Below are positions 19,742-27,892 of a DNA stretch of 64,000 nucleotides, piece by piece. A model generated the notes under the pieces. It ran no database searches, was not told where the DNA came from, and saw only the letters and a list, made by a program, of their open reading frames with translations. The stretch is from Pseudomonadota bacterium. GTDB lineage: Bacteria > Pseudomonadota > Alphaproteobacteria > Micropepsales > Micropepsaceae. A program made the position numbers and the translations under genes. Each line of letters starts with the position of its first letter. Position 1 is the stretch's first letter. The stretch is from assembly GCA_021851325.1 (NCBI GenBank), contig JAJZDZ010000012.1, forward strand, positions 17,501 to 81,500. Reading direction: 5' to 3'.

Positions 19742-21255
19742 GCAAATACTCCGTGTACGAACCAGCGTGGTGGGCGCGGGGCGTCATAAAACCCGTCGCG
19801 ATACATCCAGAATTTATGGCCAGCCCGGTCTTCGACGAGATAGTAATCGCGGGTTGGACTTTCTCCGTTCCGCCACCATTGCGGAGCGATGCGTTCAGGT
19901 CCTTCTGCGTGCTCGATGCGGTAATGCAGGCCACGCCATTTGAACTGAAGTGGAGGGCCTTCGGGAAGCAGCGCCAGGACTTCGGCGGGTTCGGCGCGAG
20001 GCAGTAGCAGGAGCGGTCGCAGGCTCCAATCCTCCCATCTGCCAGGAGCCCCAGCCGGCTTCATGATCATCGCCCGTTCGGGGTCATGTGTGTCACGCGG
20101 ATAGGCGCGTAGCACATTGTCGGTACCCAGCCGGCTCGTCAGCCGGTCGATCAGCCGCGTGAGCCGGGTCGGATCAGGTGTGGTTTGGCCAAGGCCGGCC
20201 TGGATGGGCTCGAGCGGCTGACCGAGCGTGACATCAAGCCGGGCTGCTTCAAAACCGAATCCTGGATCAAAAGTTTCGATGCGTGCATCGAGTTTGAGAG
20301 CGAAGAGTTTGATGATGTGACCAGGATCGCGGCTTGGTGATGCAAGGTGCAGGGTGATGCGCAGCACCTGCCCATCGACGCGAAAAAGGTTCAGGCTCAA
20401 GACCCGAGCCCCGAGGCCGGCCCGTTCAAGCAGGGGCATGAGATCCTGGGCCAAAGAGGCAGCCAGCTTAAGCACATGATCCTGGTCACGGATGGGTTCG
20501 GCGAGTATCGCTGAAACCCGTGCCGGGGCATGCGGCAGTATGGGCGAAAAACTTTCTTTGACCAGTCCCAGGGCCTGATCCAGGCGCAGCAGCAATTCCT
20601 CGCCAAAACGTGCAGCGAGAGGTGCACGCGGCAGGTCCATGACATCGGCGATGCGCGTCAATCCCAGATGGCGCAGTGTGGCCACGCTCTGCGGATCGAT
20701 GCGCAAGGCAGCAACAGGCAGATCGCGCAGGACTTCGGTCTGGCTTGAGCTGTCGACAATGATCTGCGCTTTGGCACCATAGCGGCAAAGAGCATGCGCA
20801 GCCCCAATAGTGTCGGCCATGGCCAGCCTGACGCTCAGCCCGAGCTGCGCCAGTGCCTCAGCAATGCTGTGAAGCGCAGCACATTCACCACCAAATAGAT
20901 GGGCGCATCCGGTCATGTCGAAGGTCAGGCCGCCCGCACCGGCTTCGATTTCAGACCAGGGCGCAACATAGGGTGAAAACCGGGTACACCACAGGCTGAG
21001 TTTGCGCAGCCTGGTTCGCTCGCGTGCGTGATTGACAGGTGAAGTGATGAGCGTGGGCACGCGCGCGCGCGCATCGCTGAGCAGCTGGCCGGGGTAAAGA
21101 CCAAGCTGTCTGGCGACGGGACAGGGAGCATCGAGATGCCAGCCGCCGCTGGTCTGGCTCACCAGCGCGAAGGGTTCAGGCGGCGAACAGGCCTGGGTCT
21201 TGTTCCGGTATTCGGTGCTGAAGTCCGGTAAGAAGGCGCAGACATAGCGTGGCAT
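19738..21255 (-). CDS. imuB: ImuB, Y-family polymerase-like mutasome adaptor
   Basis: This is a 505-aa inactive Y-family DNA polymerase relative that links DnaE2 to the beta clamp in the SOS mutasome. The N terminus RYVCAFLPDFSTE and later GLTFDMTGCAHLFGGE and PLAARFGEELLLRLDQ match the palm/fingers and little-finger layout of the family. The usual acidic catalytic residues of Pol IV/V are not evident, as expected for ImuB. The start overlaps the end of imuA by 80 bp, and the downstream end overlaps dnaE2 by 4 nt, so the three genes form one tight operon. The C-terminal region contains RDYYLVEDRAGHKFW, typical for the family. Confidence 0.95.
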   Translation of the reverse strand: MPRYVCAFLPDFSTEYRNKTQACSPPEPFALVSQTSGGWHLDAPCPVARQLGLYPGQLLSDARARVPTLITSPVNHARERTRLRKLSLWCTRFSPYVAPWSEIEAGAGGLTFDMTGCAHLFGGECAALHSIAEALAQLGLSVRLAMADTIGAAHALCRYGAKAQIIVDSSSQTEVLRDLPVAALRIDPQSVATLRHLGLTRIADVMDLPRAPLAARFGEELLLRLDQALGLVKESFSPILPHAPARVSAILAEPIRDQDHVLKLAASLAQDLMPLLERAGLGARVLSLNLFRVDGQVLRITLHLASPSRDPGHIIKLFALKLDARIETFDPGFGFEAARLDVTLGQPLEPIQAGLGQTTPDPTRLTRLIDRLTSRLGTDNVLRAYPRDTHDPERAMIMKPAGAPGRWEDWSLRPLLLLPRAEPAEVLALLPEGPPLQFKWRGLHYRIEHAEGPERIAPQWWRNGESPTRDYYLVEDRAGHKFWMYRDGFYDAPRPPRWFVHGVFA

Positions 21256-21910
21256 GATCCCATTCCACTACCCAGGCTCCAGGCCTGCCTGTGCGCACCC
21301 GTTCTAGTGCGACGGCAAACCTGGAGGCTCCCAGAAATCCAAGACTGTCGCTGGCAGCTCTGTGCGACTGGACGCGCCAGCGCGTGACGGCCGCACTCGT
21401 CTCATGATCCTGATGCGCGCGCAGGAGAAAAAGCGGCGTCGTCCCGGCCTCGGCCGCCAGGTGCAGCCGCCGGCTGGCTGTCAGATCCATGCCGATGGGC
21501 CGGGTGCCGATCACCGCGCCTACCGCACCTGCGCGCAAGACCTCTTCCAGTGCCCATAGCTGCTCCTGGGTGTTGACGCAGCGCAGAAAGAAAATGGCGC
21601 CCGGATCAATCCCGAAGGCTTTCAGTCCTGGGCCGTAAGGCTGGCCAAAATCCCCATGACGCGGCAGCACCCAGACCAAAGGCTGGCTCCCGGCTGTGAG
21701 TGTCACCAGCGCCAGCAGAAAGCCGATGGCCGCAGGCGTGGCTGCATGTTCTGCCGCAGCTACCTCATGCAGGCCGCCCCGAACCAGGCCGCCGTGCAGA
21801 CAGGCATCAATTGGCGCGCAGCCCAGCGGATGGCGCACACGCTCGGACTGCGTCACCAACGGCGCAATCAGCCGCTGCGCCGCGGCGAGCTTCGCCCGGC
21901 GATCTTCCAT
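21176..21910 (-). CDS. imuA: ImuA, RecA-like mutasome protein
   Basis: This is a 244-aa RecA-fold protein, first gene of the SOS mutagenesis cassette imuA-imuB-dnaE2. It has the family features of ImuA: a leading helix, CAPIDACLHGGLVRGGLHEV near residues 31-50, GSQPLVWVLP, and IGTRPIGMDLTASRRL. A consensus Walker A lysine is not seen, as in other alphaproteobacterial ImuA proteins. ATG 21910 lies 10 bp from a LexA box. ImuA binds RecA and ImuB in Caulobacter-type systems. This role is carried over by family and synteny. Confidence 0.94.
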   Translation of the reverse strand: MEDRRAKLAAAQRLIAPLVTQSERVRHPLGCAPIDACLHGGLVRGGLHEVAAAEHAATPAAIGFLLALVTLTAGSQPLVWVLPRHGDFGQPYGPGLKAFGIDPGAIFFLRCVNTQEQLWALEEVLRAGAVGAVIGTRPIGMDLTASRRLHLAAEAGTTPLFLLRAHQDHETSAAVTRWRVQSHRAASDSLGFLGASRFAVALERVRTGRPGAWVVEWDHATLCLRLLTGLQHRIPEQDPGLFAA

Positions 21911-21920
21911 CGCTCGCTCC

Positions 21921-21935
21921 GTTCACTTTTCGTTC
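21921..21935 (-). promoter_or_regulatory. LexA (SOS) box of the imuA operon
   Basis: GTTCACTTTTCGTTC fits the alphaproteobacterial LexA direct-repeat operator GTTC-N7-GTTC exactly. It lies 10 bp upstream of the imuA start codon and in the 58-bp gap after the hydroxylase gene, so it should repress imuA-imuB-dnaE2 until DNA damage. Confidence 0.9.
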
Positions 21936-21968
21936 CTATAGCATCATGGCCCGCGCGCTGAGTCAACC

Positions 21969-23123
21969 TTAGGCCAGCCAGGGGGATGATTTGCCACCAT
22001 AGGCATCGATGGCAGTAAACAGCGCACGCACCGCATGGCGTTCATCTTCACTAAGTTCGGGACGCCAGATGTCAAACAGCAGAATGACCCGGGTCTGGTC
22101 ACTGTTATTCCAGGCTTCGTGCTCGATTGTATCATCGAAAACCCAAGCCTTGCCTTCGTGCCAGGCGCGTACGTCATTGCCGACGCGAAAGCCGCAACCT
22201 TCCGGCACGATCAATGGCAAATGACAGATCAGCCGTGTGTTGACGAAGCCATGGTGGGCAGGAATGCGTGTTTTGCCTCTGAGCAGAGAAAACAGGGCAG
22301 TCGGAGTACGGGTTTCGATCTGGGGCATGGGCAGTTGCGACAGCACCGCCATGGTCTTGGGGCAGCGTGCCGCATTCTTCTCCTGCAGCATGCCACTTTT
22401 CCAGAAATAGAAAGCGCTCCAGTTCGGATTGTCGCGTAAGCCACGCTGGGCATTGAAGGGCCGATTGGGATCACCCTCTACATAAGGTACGAAGGCCCCA
22501 TCCTCCTCCAGAACTGTCAGCAGTTCCGCACGGATGTCGTCTGTGGCCGCTTCAACCTGGGCGAGCCATTCAAACTGCTCTCTTGGATAGAACTGCAGCT
22601 GTGGCAGGCCCGGAAAATAATAGAATTGGGGAGCCTGCAGATAGATCTTCTTCTTGCCCAGCATCAGATCAAGCGACAGACCAAAACGGTCGAGACCGTC
22701 AGCGTTCAGACGGTCGGCCATCGCTGAGCGTAAATGCGCCTCATAGGCAGCTTCGTAGCGCTTAAGCGCGTTCTGCGCACGGGTCAGTCCATCAATGACA
22801 TCGGCTGGCAGGGTACCGCCGCGGCCTGCCGCCTTCAGGGCCGTGTCGTAAAAGCTTACGGCACTGCGGCTGTCTCCCTTACGATCGAGAATGTCTCCAC
22901 GCAGGAGCAGGGCCCGCAAATTATAGGGATCCCGGGCCAATGCCTTGTCGAGTGCATCGCAGGCCGTCTGCCAGTCGTCGAGCTTGTCACAGGCCATGGC
23001 CAGACCGAGCAGGGTTGCACTGTCCTGGGCCCCGCCCGCGATTGCCTCTTCGAAAGACCGGCGCGCGGCCTGGGCATCGCCAAGACGTAGCGCCTCCATC
23101 CCCGCTAGACCTGCCGCCGACAC
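21969..23123 (-). CDS. TPR-containing aspartyl/asparaginyl beta-hydroxylase (384 aa)
   Basis: This is a 2-oxoglutarate/Fe(II)-dependent hydroxylase of the aspartyl/asparaginyl beta-hydroxylase (LpxO-like) family fused to an N-terminal TPR region. Residues 1-130 hold helical TPR-type repeats (DSATLLGLAMACDKLDDW, NLRALLLRGDILDRKGD). The catalytic half has AHHGFVNTRLICHLPL (first His), WHEGKAWVFDDTIEHEAWNN (second His) and a following Arg (QTRVILLFD) that binds 2-oxoglutarate. The start is GTG at 23123 with GGGGGAG upstream. An ATG at residue 9 is an alternative. Possible targets are lipid A or proteins. The LexA box between it and imuA means it is not within the SOS operon. Confidence 0.88.
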   Translation of the reverse strand: MSAAGLAGMEALRLGDAQAARRSFEEAIAGGAQDSATLLGLAMACDKLDDWQTACDALDKALARDPYNLRALLLRGDILDRKGDSRSAVSFYDTALKAAGRGGTLPADVIDGLTRAQNALKRYEAAYEAHLRSAMADRLNADGLDRFGLSLDLMLGKKKIYLQAPQFYYFPGLPQLQFYPREQFEWLAQVEAATDDIRAELLTVLEEDGAFVPYVEGDPNRPFNAQRGLRDNPNWSAFYFWKSGMLQEKNAARCPKTMAVLSQLPMPQIETRTPTALFSLLRGKTRIPAHHGFVNTRLICHLPLIVPEGCGFRVGNDVRAWHEGKAWVFDDTIEHEAWNNSDQTRVILLFDIWRPELSEDERHAVRALFTAIDAYGGKSSPWLA

Positions 23124-23181
23124 CGCCGCTCCCCCCGAAGGCCGTGGACAGCGACGATGAAAGCGATGAAGTTGTCGCTGG

Positions 23182-24402
23182 TCAATCCCCCGCGAAGGAC
23201 GAATAGACCAGGGTCCGCAGCTCCTTGCGTATCGGATAGCTGGACGAGGGCAGGAACTGGGTCATGAACACCACCACGATCTCATCCAGCGGATCGATCC
23301 AAAACGCGGTGGAGGCCGCCCCGCCCCAGAAATATTCGCCGGCATTGCCAAAGGTCATGGCCTTGGCGCGGTTGACGACCGAACAGAACCCAAGTCCGAA
23401 GCCAAGGCCTTCATTGCCGGCTTCGGAAAATAGCGACCGCGACACCGCCATCAGCTCCTTGCCCTCGGGCAGATGATTGGCGGTCATCAGCGTGATGGTC
23501 TTGGGGCTGAGGAAATAGTGGCCGTTGAAGCTACCGCCGTTCAGGAGCATGTGGCAGAACTTCAGGTAGTCCGCAGCCGTGCCGACGAGACCGCCACCCC
23601 CGGACACGAGGATGGGAGGAGCCAGGTATTTGCTTTTGGCCGGATCATCCTGCAGCACGACTTTGCCCTTGGCATCGAAGGCATAACAGGCGGCAAAGCG
23701 CTCGGCCTTTTGAGCTGGCACAAGGAAGGCCGTGTCTTCCATACCCAGGGGACCAAGGATGCGCTGCTGCAGAAAGTCCTCGAAGGGCATGCCGGAAATC
23801 TTGCCCACGAGATAGCCGAGGACATCGGTCGACACCGAGTAATTCCAGGCCTCGCCCGGTGAAAATTCAAGGGGAATATGGGCGAGAGCGGCGATCATGT
23901 CGTTGAGCGACAAGGGTGTGCCTTCGATATTGCCGATGCCGAGCTTGCGGTATGCCGCATCCACATTGGTGCGCTGCTGAAAGCCGTAGGTAAGTCCGGA
24001 AGTATGGCGCAGAAGATCAATCATGCGCATGGGGGAGGAGGTTCTGCGTGTCTGAAAGGCGCCGGGCAGACCGGCCACGTAGACGCCAAGATCGCGCCAT
24101 TCCGGAATGAACCGGTGCACTGGATCATCCAATGCCACAAGCCCGTCTTCGACCAGCATCATGAATGCGACCGACGTAATCGGTTTGGTCATCGAGTAGA
24201 TGCGGAAAATCGTGTCTTCCTGCATCGGCTTGGAGCGCTCTCGGTCCATCTGACCGACCACCGAGGTGTGTACGATGCGGCCCTGGTGGGAGACGAGCGT
24301 AACCGTACCCGCGAGCCGGCCGCTGTCGACATAACGCTGTTGCAAAAAGCCATCCAGTCGGGACAGGCGGGATTTTAGAAGTGAATGCGGGCGCTGGGCC
24401 AT
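23182..24402 (-). CDS. Serine beta-lactamase-like / EstB-type esterase (406 aa)
   Basis: This is a member of the class C beta-lactamase / penicillin-binding protein-like family. The nucleophile motif is SMTK (SxxK, about residues 70-73). The second motif reads YSVS in AWNYSVSTDVLGYLVG, the form seen in EstB-type esterases rather than YxN of AmpC. The GGG segment near WGGAAST stands in for the third (KTG) motif. This points to an esterase or hydrolase, not a true cephalosporinase. No signal peptide is seen. ATG 24402 is preceded by GGGGAGA. The upstream extension is not needed. It is divergent from the acyl-CoA dehydrogenase at 24507. Confidence 0.9.
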   Translation of the reverse strand: MAQRPHSLLKSRLSRLDGFLQQRYVDSGRLAGTVTLVSHQGRIVHTSVVGQMDRERSKPMQEDTIFRIYSMTKPITSVAFMMLVEDGLVALDDPVHRFIPEWRDLGVYVAGLPGAFQTRRTSSPMRMIDLLRHTSGLTYGFQQRTNVDAAYRKLGIGNIEGTPLSLNDMIAALAHIPLEFSPGEAWNYSVSTDVLGYLVGKISGMPFEDFLQQRILGPLGMEDTAFLVPAQKAERFAACYAFDAKGKVVLQDDPAKSKYLAPPILVSGGGGLVGTAADYLKFCHMLLNGGSFNGHYFLSPKTITLMTANHLPEGKELMAVSRSLFSEAGNEGLGFGLGFCSVVNRAKAMTFGNAGEYFWGGAASTAFWIDPLDEIVVVFMTQFLPSSSYPIRKELRTLVYSSFAGD

Positions 24403-24506
24403 GGCGAGGTCTCCCCATATTTTGGCGGCCACTGTAGCCCATCGTCGAGGTTTGAAAAGACCGTGATGATGGCCTTAAGCTTGGCCGTAAAGCAGCGAGG
24501 CCCGCC

Positions 24507-25835
24507 ATGGCATGGGATTTTGAGACCGAACCGGAATTTCAGGAAAAGCTCGACTGGATCGAACGGTTTCTCGACGATGAGGTCGAGCCCCTGGTCCATC
24601 TGGAGATCTGGCGCGCCGGGCCGGGTTCCAGGCCCTACGAGCAGGCGATCCGCCCGTTGCAGAAGAAGGTACGGGAACAGGGTCTTTGGGCCTGTCACCT
24701 TGGCCCTGAGTTGGGTGGACAAGGTTACGGCCAGGTCAAGCTTGCGCTCATGAACGAGCGGCTGGGGCGGGTCAGCCTTGCACCGGTCGCTTTTGGTTGT
24801 CAGGCACCCGATACCGGCAATGCCGAGATCATCGCCCATTTTGGTACCGAGGAGCAGAAGCGCAAATACCTGTGGCCATTGCTCAACAACGAAATCACCA
24901 GTGGCTACTCGATGACCGAACCGCAAGGCGGCTCTGATCCTCTGGCGTTTCAGACCACTGCCGTGCTCGATGGCGAGCACTGGGTGATCAATGGTGAAAA
25001 ATGGTTCACCAGCGGCGCCCGTCACGCCGAGGTCTTTGTCGTCTATGCGCTGACCGATCCGGATCATCCCGATCCCTATCGCCGCATGTCCATGTTCCTC
25101 GTGCCGCGTCAGACCCACGGCGTCGAGGTGGTGCGCTATGTCGGCGTCGGCGAGACCAGCCGCGGTTCCGAAGGCTATATGCGGTACACCAATGTACGCG
25201 TCGCCAAAGATGCGCTTCTGGGCGAACGCGGCGGTGCCTTTGTCATCGGTCAGACCCGTCTTGGAGGCGGACGGGTGCATCATGCCATGCGTACGGTTGG
25301 CCAGTGCAAGAAGGCGCTCGATCTGATGTGCCGGCGGGCAGTGTCGCGGGCGACCCGCGGCAATGGCCGTATCGGCGACTATCAGATGGTCCAGGAGCAG
25401 ATTGCCGACAGCTGGATCGAGCTTGAGATGTTCCGCCTGCTGGTGCTGCAGACCGCCTGGAAGATCGACAAGTACAAGGATTATCGCAAGGTCCGCAAAG
25501 ATATCGCCGCAGTGAAGGTGGCGATGCCCAAGGTCTATAGCGAGATCGTCAAGCGTGCCATGCATATCCACGGAGCGTTGGGGGTTTCCAACGAGATGCC
25601 GTTTGCTTCGATGCTGATCGGCTCGATGGTCATGGGAATTGCCGATGGCCCGACCGAAGTGCACAAGGTCACGCTGGCCAGGCAGGTATTGCGGGACTTC
25701 AAGCCTGATCCCGGTCTTTTTCCCGCCTATACCCTGCCCAATATGCGTGCCGCAGCCCAGGAGCGCTTTCCTGACCTGGCCGAGGAAATCCGTGCCGAAT
25801 GGATGGCGCGCGCGGCCAGCATCGATGCGCTCTGA
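24507..25835 (+). CDS. Acyl-CoA dehydrogenase (442 aa)
   Basis: This is an FAD-dependent acyl-CoA dehydrogenase. The signature YSMTEPQGGSD (FAD/substrate binding) is near residues 133-143, followed by WVINGEKWFTSGA and IHGALGVSNEMP in the C-terminal helical domain. The catalytic Glu is likely in the ADGPTEVHKVTLARQVLRDF segment. The length is slightly above the usual 380-400 aa, as in the FadE/CaiA-like group. It is followed by an acyl-CoA ligase 135 bp later on the same strand, so the pair probably activates and oxidises one acid substrate. Which acid is not clear. Confidence 0.93.
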   Translation: MAWDFETEPEFQEKLDWIERFLDDEVEPLVHLEIWRAGPGSRPYEQAIRPLQKKVREQGLWACHLGPELGGQGYGQVKLALMNERLGRVSLAPVAFGCQAPDTGNAEIIAHFGTEEQKRKYLWPLLNNEITSGYSMTEPQGGSDPLAFQTTAVLDGEHWVINGEKWFTSGARHAEVFVVYALTDPDHPDPYRRMSMFLVPRQTHGVEVVRYVGVGETSRGSEGYMRYTNVRVAKDALLGERGGAFVIGQTRLGGGRVHHAMRTVGQCKKALDLMCRRAVSRATRGNGRIGDYQMVQEQIADSWIELEMFRLLVLQTAWKIDKYKDYRKVRKDIAAVKVAMPKVYSEIVKRAMHIHGALGVSNEMPFASMLIGSMVMGIADGPTEVHKVTLARQVLRDFKPDPGLFPAYTLPNMRAAAQERFPDLAEEIRAEWMARAASIDAL

Positions 25836-25970
25836 GGGCCGGCTGGCGCCATCTTGGCGCCGCGGACCAGCCCGCGGCGGCCAAGCTGCGATGCCGCTTG
25901 ATTTTTTGTCACCGGGGTGAAGGATGGGGGTCCTGCCCTCTTAACCCTCGAACTTGCTCACGGACGCACG

Positions 25971-27716
25971 ATGACCCTGCCTGCCAATTTTCCTGTTGTT
26001 TCCCTCGCCCAGGCCCATGCACTGCTGACACAGCCGGGCTCCAAGCTCGAGACGGAAGAAGTCATGATCCGCGGCGTGCGCACCCGGGTGTGGAAACACA
26101 GCCCGCCGAGCTTGCGCGAGGCTGTCGCCTATAGCCGCCAGTTCGCGGCGCGTGATTTTCTCGTCTACGAAAATGACCGCGCGACCTATGAAAGTTTCTA
26201 CCGCGCGACGATGCGCTTCGCCCATGAGCTTGTCCGGCGCGGCGTGAAGAAGGGCGACAGGGTTGCGCTGATCATGCGCAATCTTCCCGAATGGCCCGTT
26301 GTTTTCTATGGCGCCACCATCATTGGGGCCATCCTCACCCCTCTGAATGCCTGGTGGACGGGACCTGAACTCGAATACGGTCTGGTTGATTCCGGCTCCA
26401 AGATTGCAGTGGTGGACGCCGAGCGGCTCGAGCGCATCAGCGAGCATCTAGTCAACTGCCCCGACCTGGAATGCATTTTTGTCAGTCGCTACGACGATGA
26501 TCTTCCACAGACCAATGTTGAGCGGCTCGAGGATGTATTGGGCGCGGTCAATGACTGGGGCAAGCTTCCCGAGCTTCCCATGCCTGAGGTTGCGATCGCC
26601 CCCGATGATGACTGTACCATTCTTTATACCTCGGGCACGACCGGTCGTCCCAAGGGGGCGCTCGGTACCCACCGCAACATGCTCTCCAATATCTTTGCTT
26701 CGGCAGCGGCGGCAGCACGTTCCTTCGTTCGCCGTGGTGAGGTGCCTCCGCAGGTCGATCCGCTTGAGGCGCCGCAGCGCACGGCGTTGCTTTCGGTGCC
26801 GTTTTTCCATGCCACCGGCTGCTTTGCGGTGATGAATCCCACGCTGTTCACTGGCGGCAAGCTGGTGCTGATGCGCAAATGGGATCCGGAAATTGCCATG
26901 CAGCTGATCGAGCGCGAAAAGGTTAATTCCGCCGGCGGTGTACCGACGATCGCCTGGCAGCTGATCGAGCATCCGGCCCGGTCGAAATATGATCTCTCCT
27001 CGCTGGAAACGGTGTCCTATGGCGGAGCTCCCTCCGCCCCCGAACTGGTACGCAAGATCGTTGAGAGCTTCCCCAAGTCCCAGCCCGGCAATGGCTGGGG
27101 TATGACCGAAACCAGTGCAACCTGCACCTCGCATGTCGGAGAGGATTATGAGCTGCGCCCGGATAGCTGTGGTCCTGCCGCCCCGGCGTGTGATCTGAAG
27201 ATTGTCGGCCCCAATGGTGAAACCTTGCCCCCCGGCGAGGTTGGCGAGCTGTGGGCAAGGGGGCCGAACATCGTCAAGGGATACTGGAACAAGCCCGAGG
27301 CGACGGCCGATACCTTTGTCGATGGCTGGGTCAAGACCGGCGATCTGGCGCGCCTCGATGAAGAAGGCTTCTGCTACATCATTGACCGCGCCAAGGACAT
27401 GCTGATCCGCGGTGGCGAGAACATCTACTGCATCGAAGTGGAGAATGTGCTTTACGAGCATCCCGCGGTGATGGATGCAGCGCTGGTTGGCATTCCCCAT
27501 AAGACGCTGGGTGAGGAACCTGCGGCCGTGGTCCACCTGAAGCCGGGAGTGCACACGACCGAGGCTGAACTGCGCAGCTTTGTCGCCGGCAAGCTTGCCG
27601 CCTTCAAGGTTCCGGTGAAGATCGTATTCTGGCCGGAAACCCTGCCGCGGAATGCCAATGGCAAGATTCTGAAGCGGGACCTCAAGAAGATCTTCGTCGA
27701 AGAACCGAACGCCTAG
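25971..27716 (+). CDS. Acyl-CoA synthetase / AMP-dependent ligase (581 aa)
   Basis: This is an ANL-superfamily adenylating enzyme that makes acyl-CoA from a carboxylic acid, ATP and CoA. The P-loop-like motif is YTSGTTGRPKGALGTHRN. Other core motifs are GGVPTIAWQLIEHP, NGWGMTETSATC, the hinge Asp region WVKTGDLARLDEEGF and IDRAKDMLIRGGENIYCIEVE, with the C-terminal Lys in LPRNANGKILKRDLKK. I chose ATG 25971 (MTLPANFPVVS). The ribosome site is weak, and a GTG at 25917 is in frame as an alternative. It forms a unit with the acyl-CoA dehydrogenase upstream. The substrate class is probably a medium or long chain, or an aromatic-side-chain acid. Confidence 0.92.
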   Translation: MTLPANFPVVSLAQAHALLTQPGSKLETEEVMIRGVRTRVWKHSPPSLREAVAYSRQFAARDFLVYENDRATYESFYRATMRFAHELVRRGVKKGDRVALIMRNLPEWPVVFYGATIIGAILTPLNAWWTGPELEYGLVDSGSKIAVVDAERLERISEHLVNCPDLECIFVSRYDDDLPQTNVERLEDVLGAVNDWGKLPELPMPEVAIAPDDDCTILYTSGTTGRPKGALGTHRNMLSNIFASAAAAARSFVRRGEVPPQVDPLEAPQRTALLSVPFFHATGCFAVMNPTLFTGGKLVLMRKWDPEIAMQLIEREKVNSAGGVPTIAWQLIEHPARSKYDLSSLETVSYGGAPSAPELVRKIVESFPKSQPGNGWGMTETSATCTSHVGEDYELRPDSCGPAAPACDLKIVGPNGETLPPGEVGELWARGPNIVKGYWNKPEATADTFVDGWVKTGDLARLDEEGFCYIIDRAKDMLIRGGENIYCIEVENVLYEHPAVMDAALVGIPHKTLGEEPAAVVHLKPGVHTTEAELRSFVAGKLAAFKVPVKIVFWPETLPRNANGKILKRDLKKIFVEEPNA

Positions 27717-27823
27717 CGGCCTCTGCTGTACCCGGATGGCGGGGCGTTTGGGGCAGGGGCTGGCTGCGTCGAGCGGCCTCATCTCCTGCCCGCCCTGTCC
27801 GCCGCTGTGGTCCGCAGGAGTTC

Positions 27824-27871
27824 CCTGCCTGGCATGGACCGTTCGGACGCAAGTCCATGCCAGAAGGCAGG
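27824..27871. terminator. Strong inverted repeat between convergent genes
   Basis: The arms CCTGCCTGGCATGGAC (27824-27839) and GTCCATGCC-AGA-AGGCAGG (27853-27871) pair along most of their length. It lies between the acyl-CoA ligase stop and the decarboxylase stop and probably ends transcription from both sides. Confidence 0.65.
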
Positions 27872-27892
27872 CCCGTTGCTTCACGCGGATGC

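Noticed and set aside
24375-25664. 429-codon minus-strand frame opposite the acyl-CoA dehydrogenase
   Set aside because: Antisense shadow of a GC-rich gene with clear family motifs on the plus strand. The translation is His/Asp/Gly rich without domains.
26448-27884. 478-codon minus-strand frame opposite the acyl-CoA ligase
   Set aside because: Same reason: shadow of the ligase, no start site and no domain.
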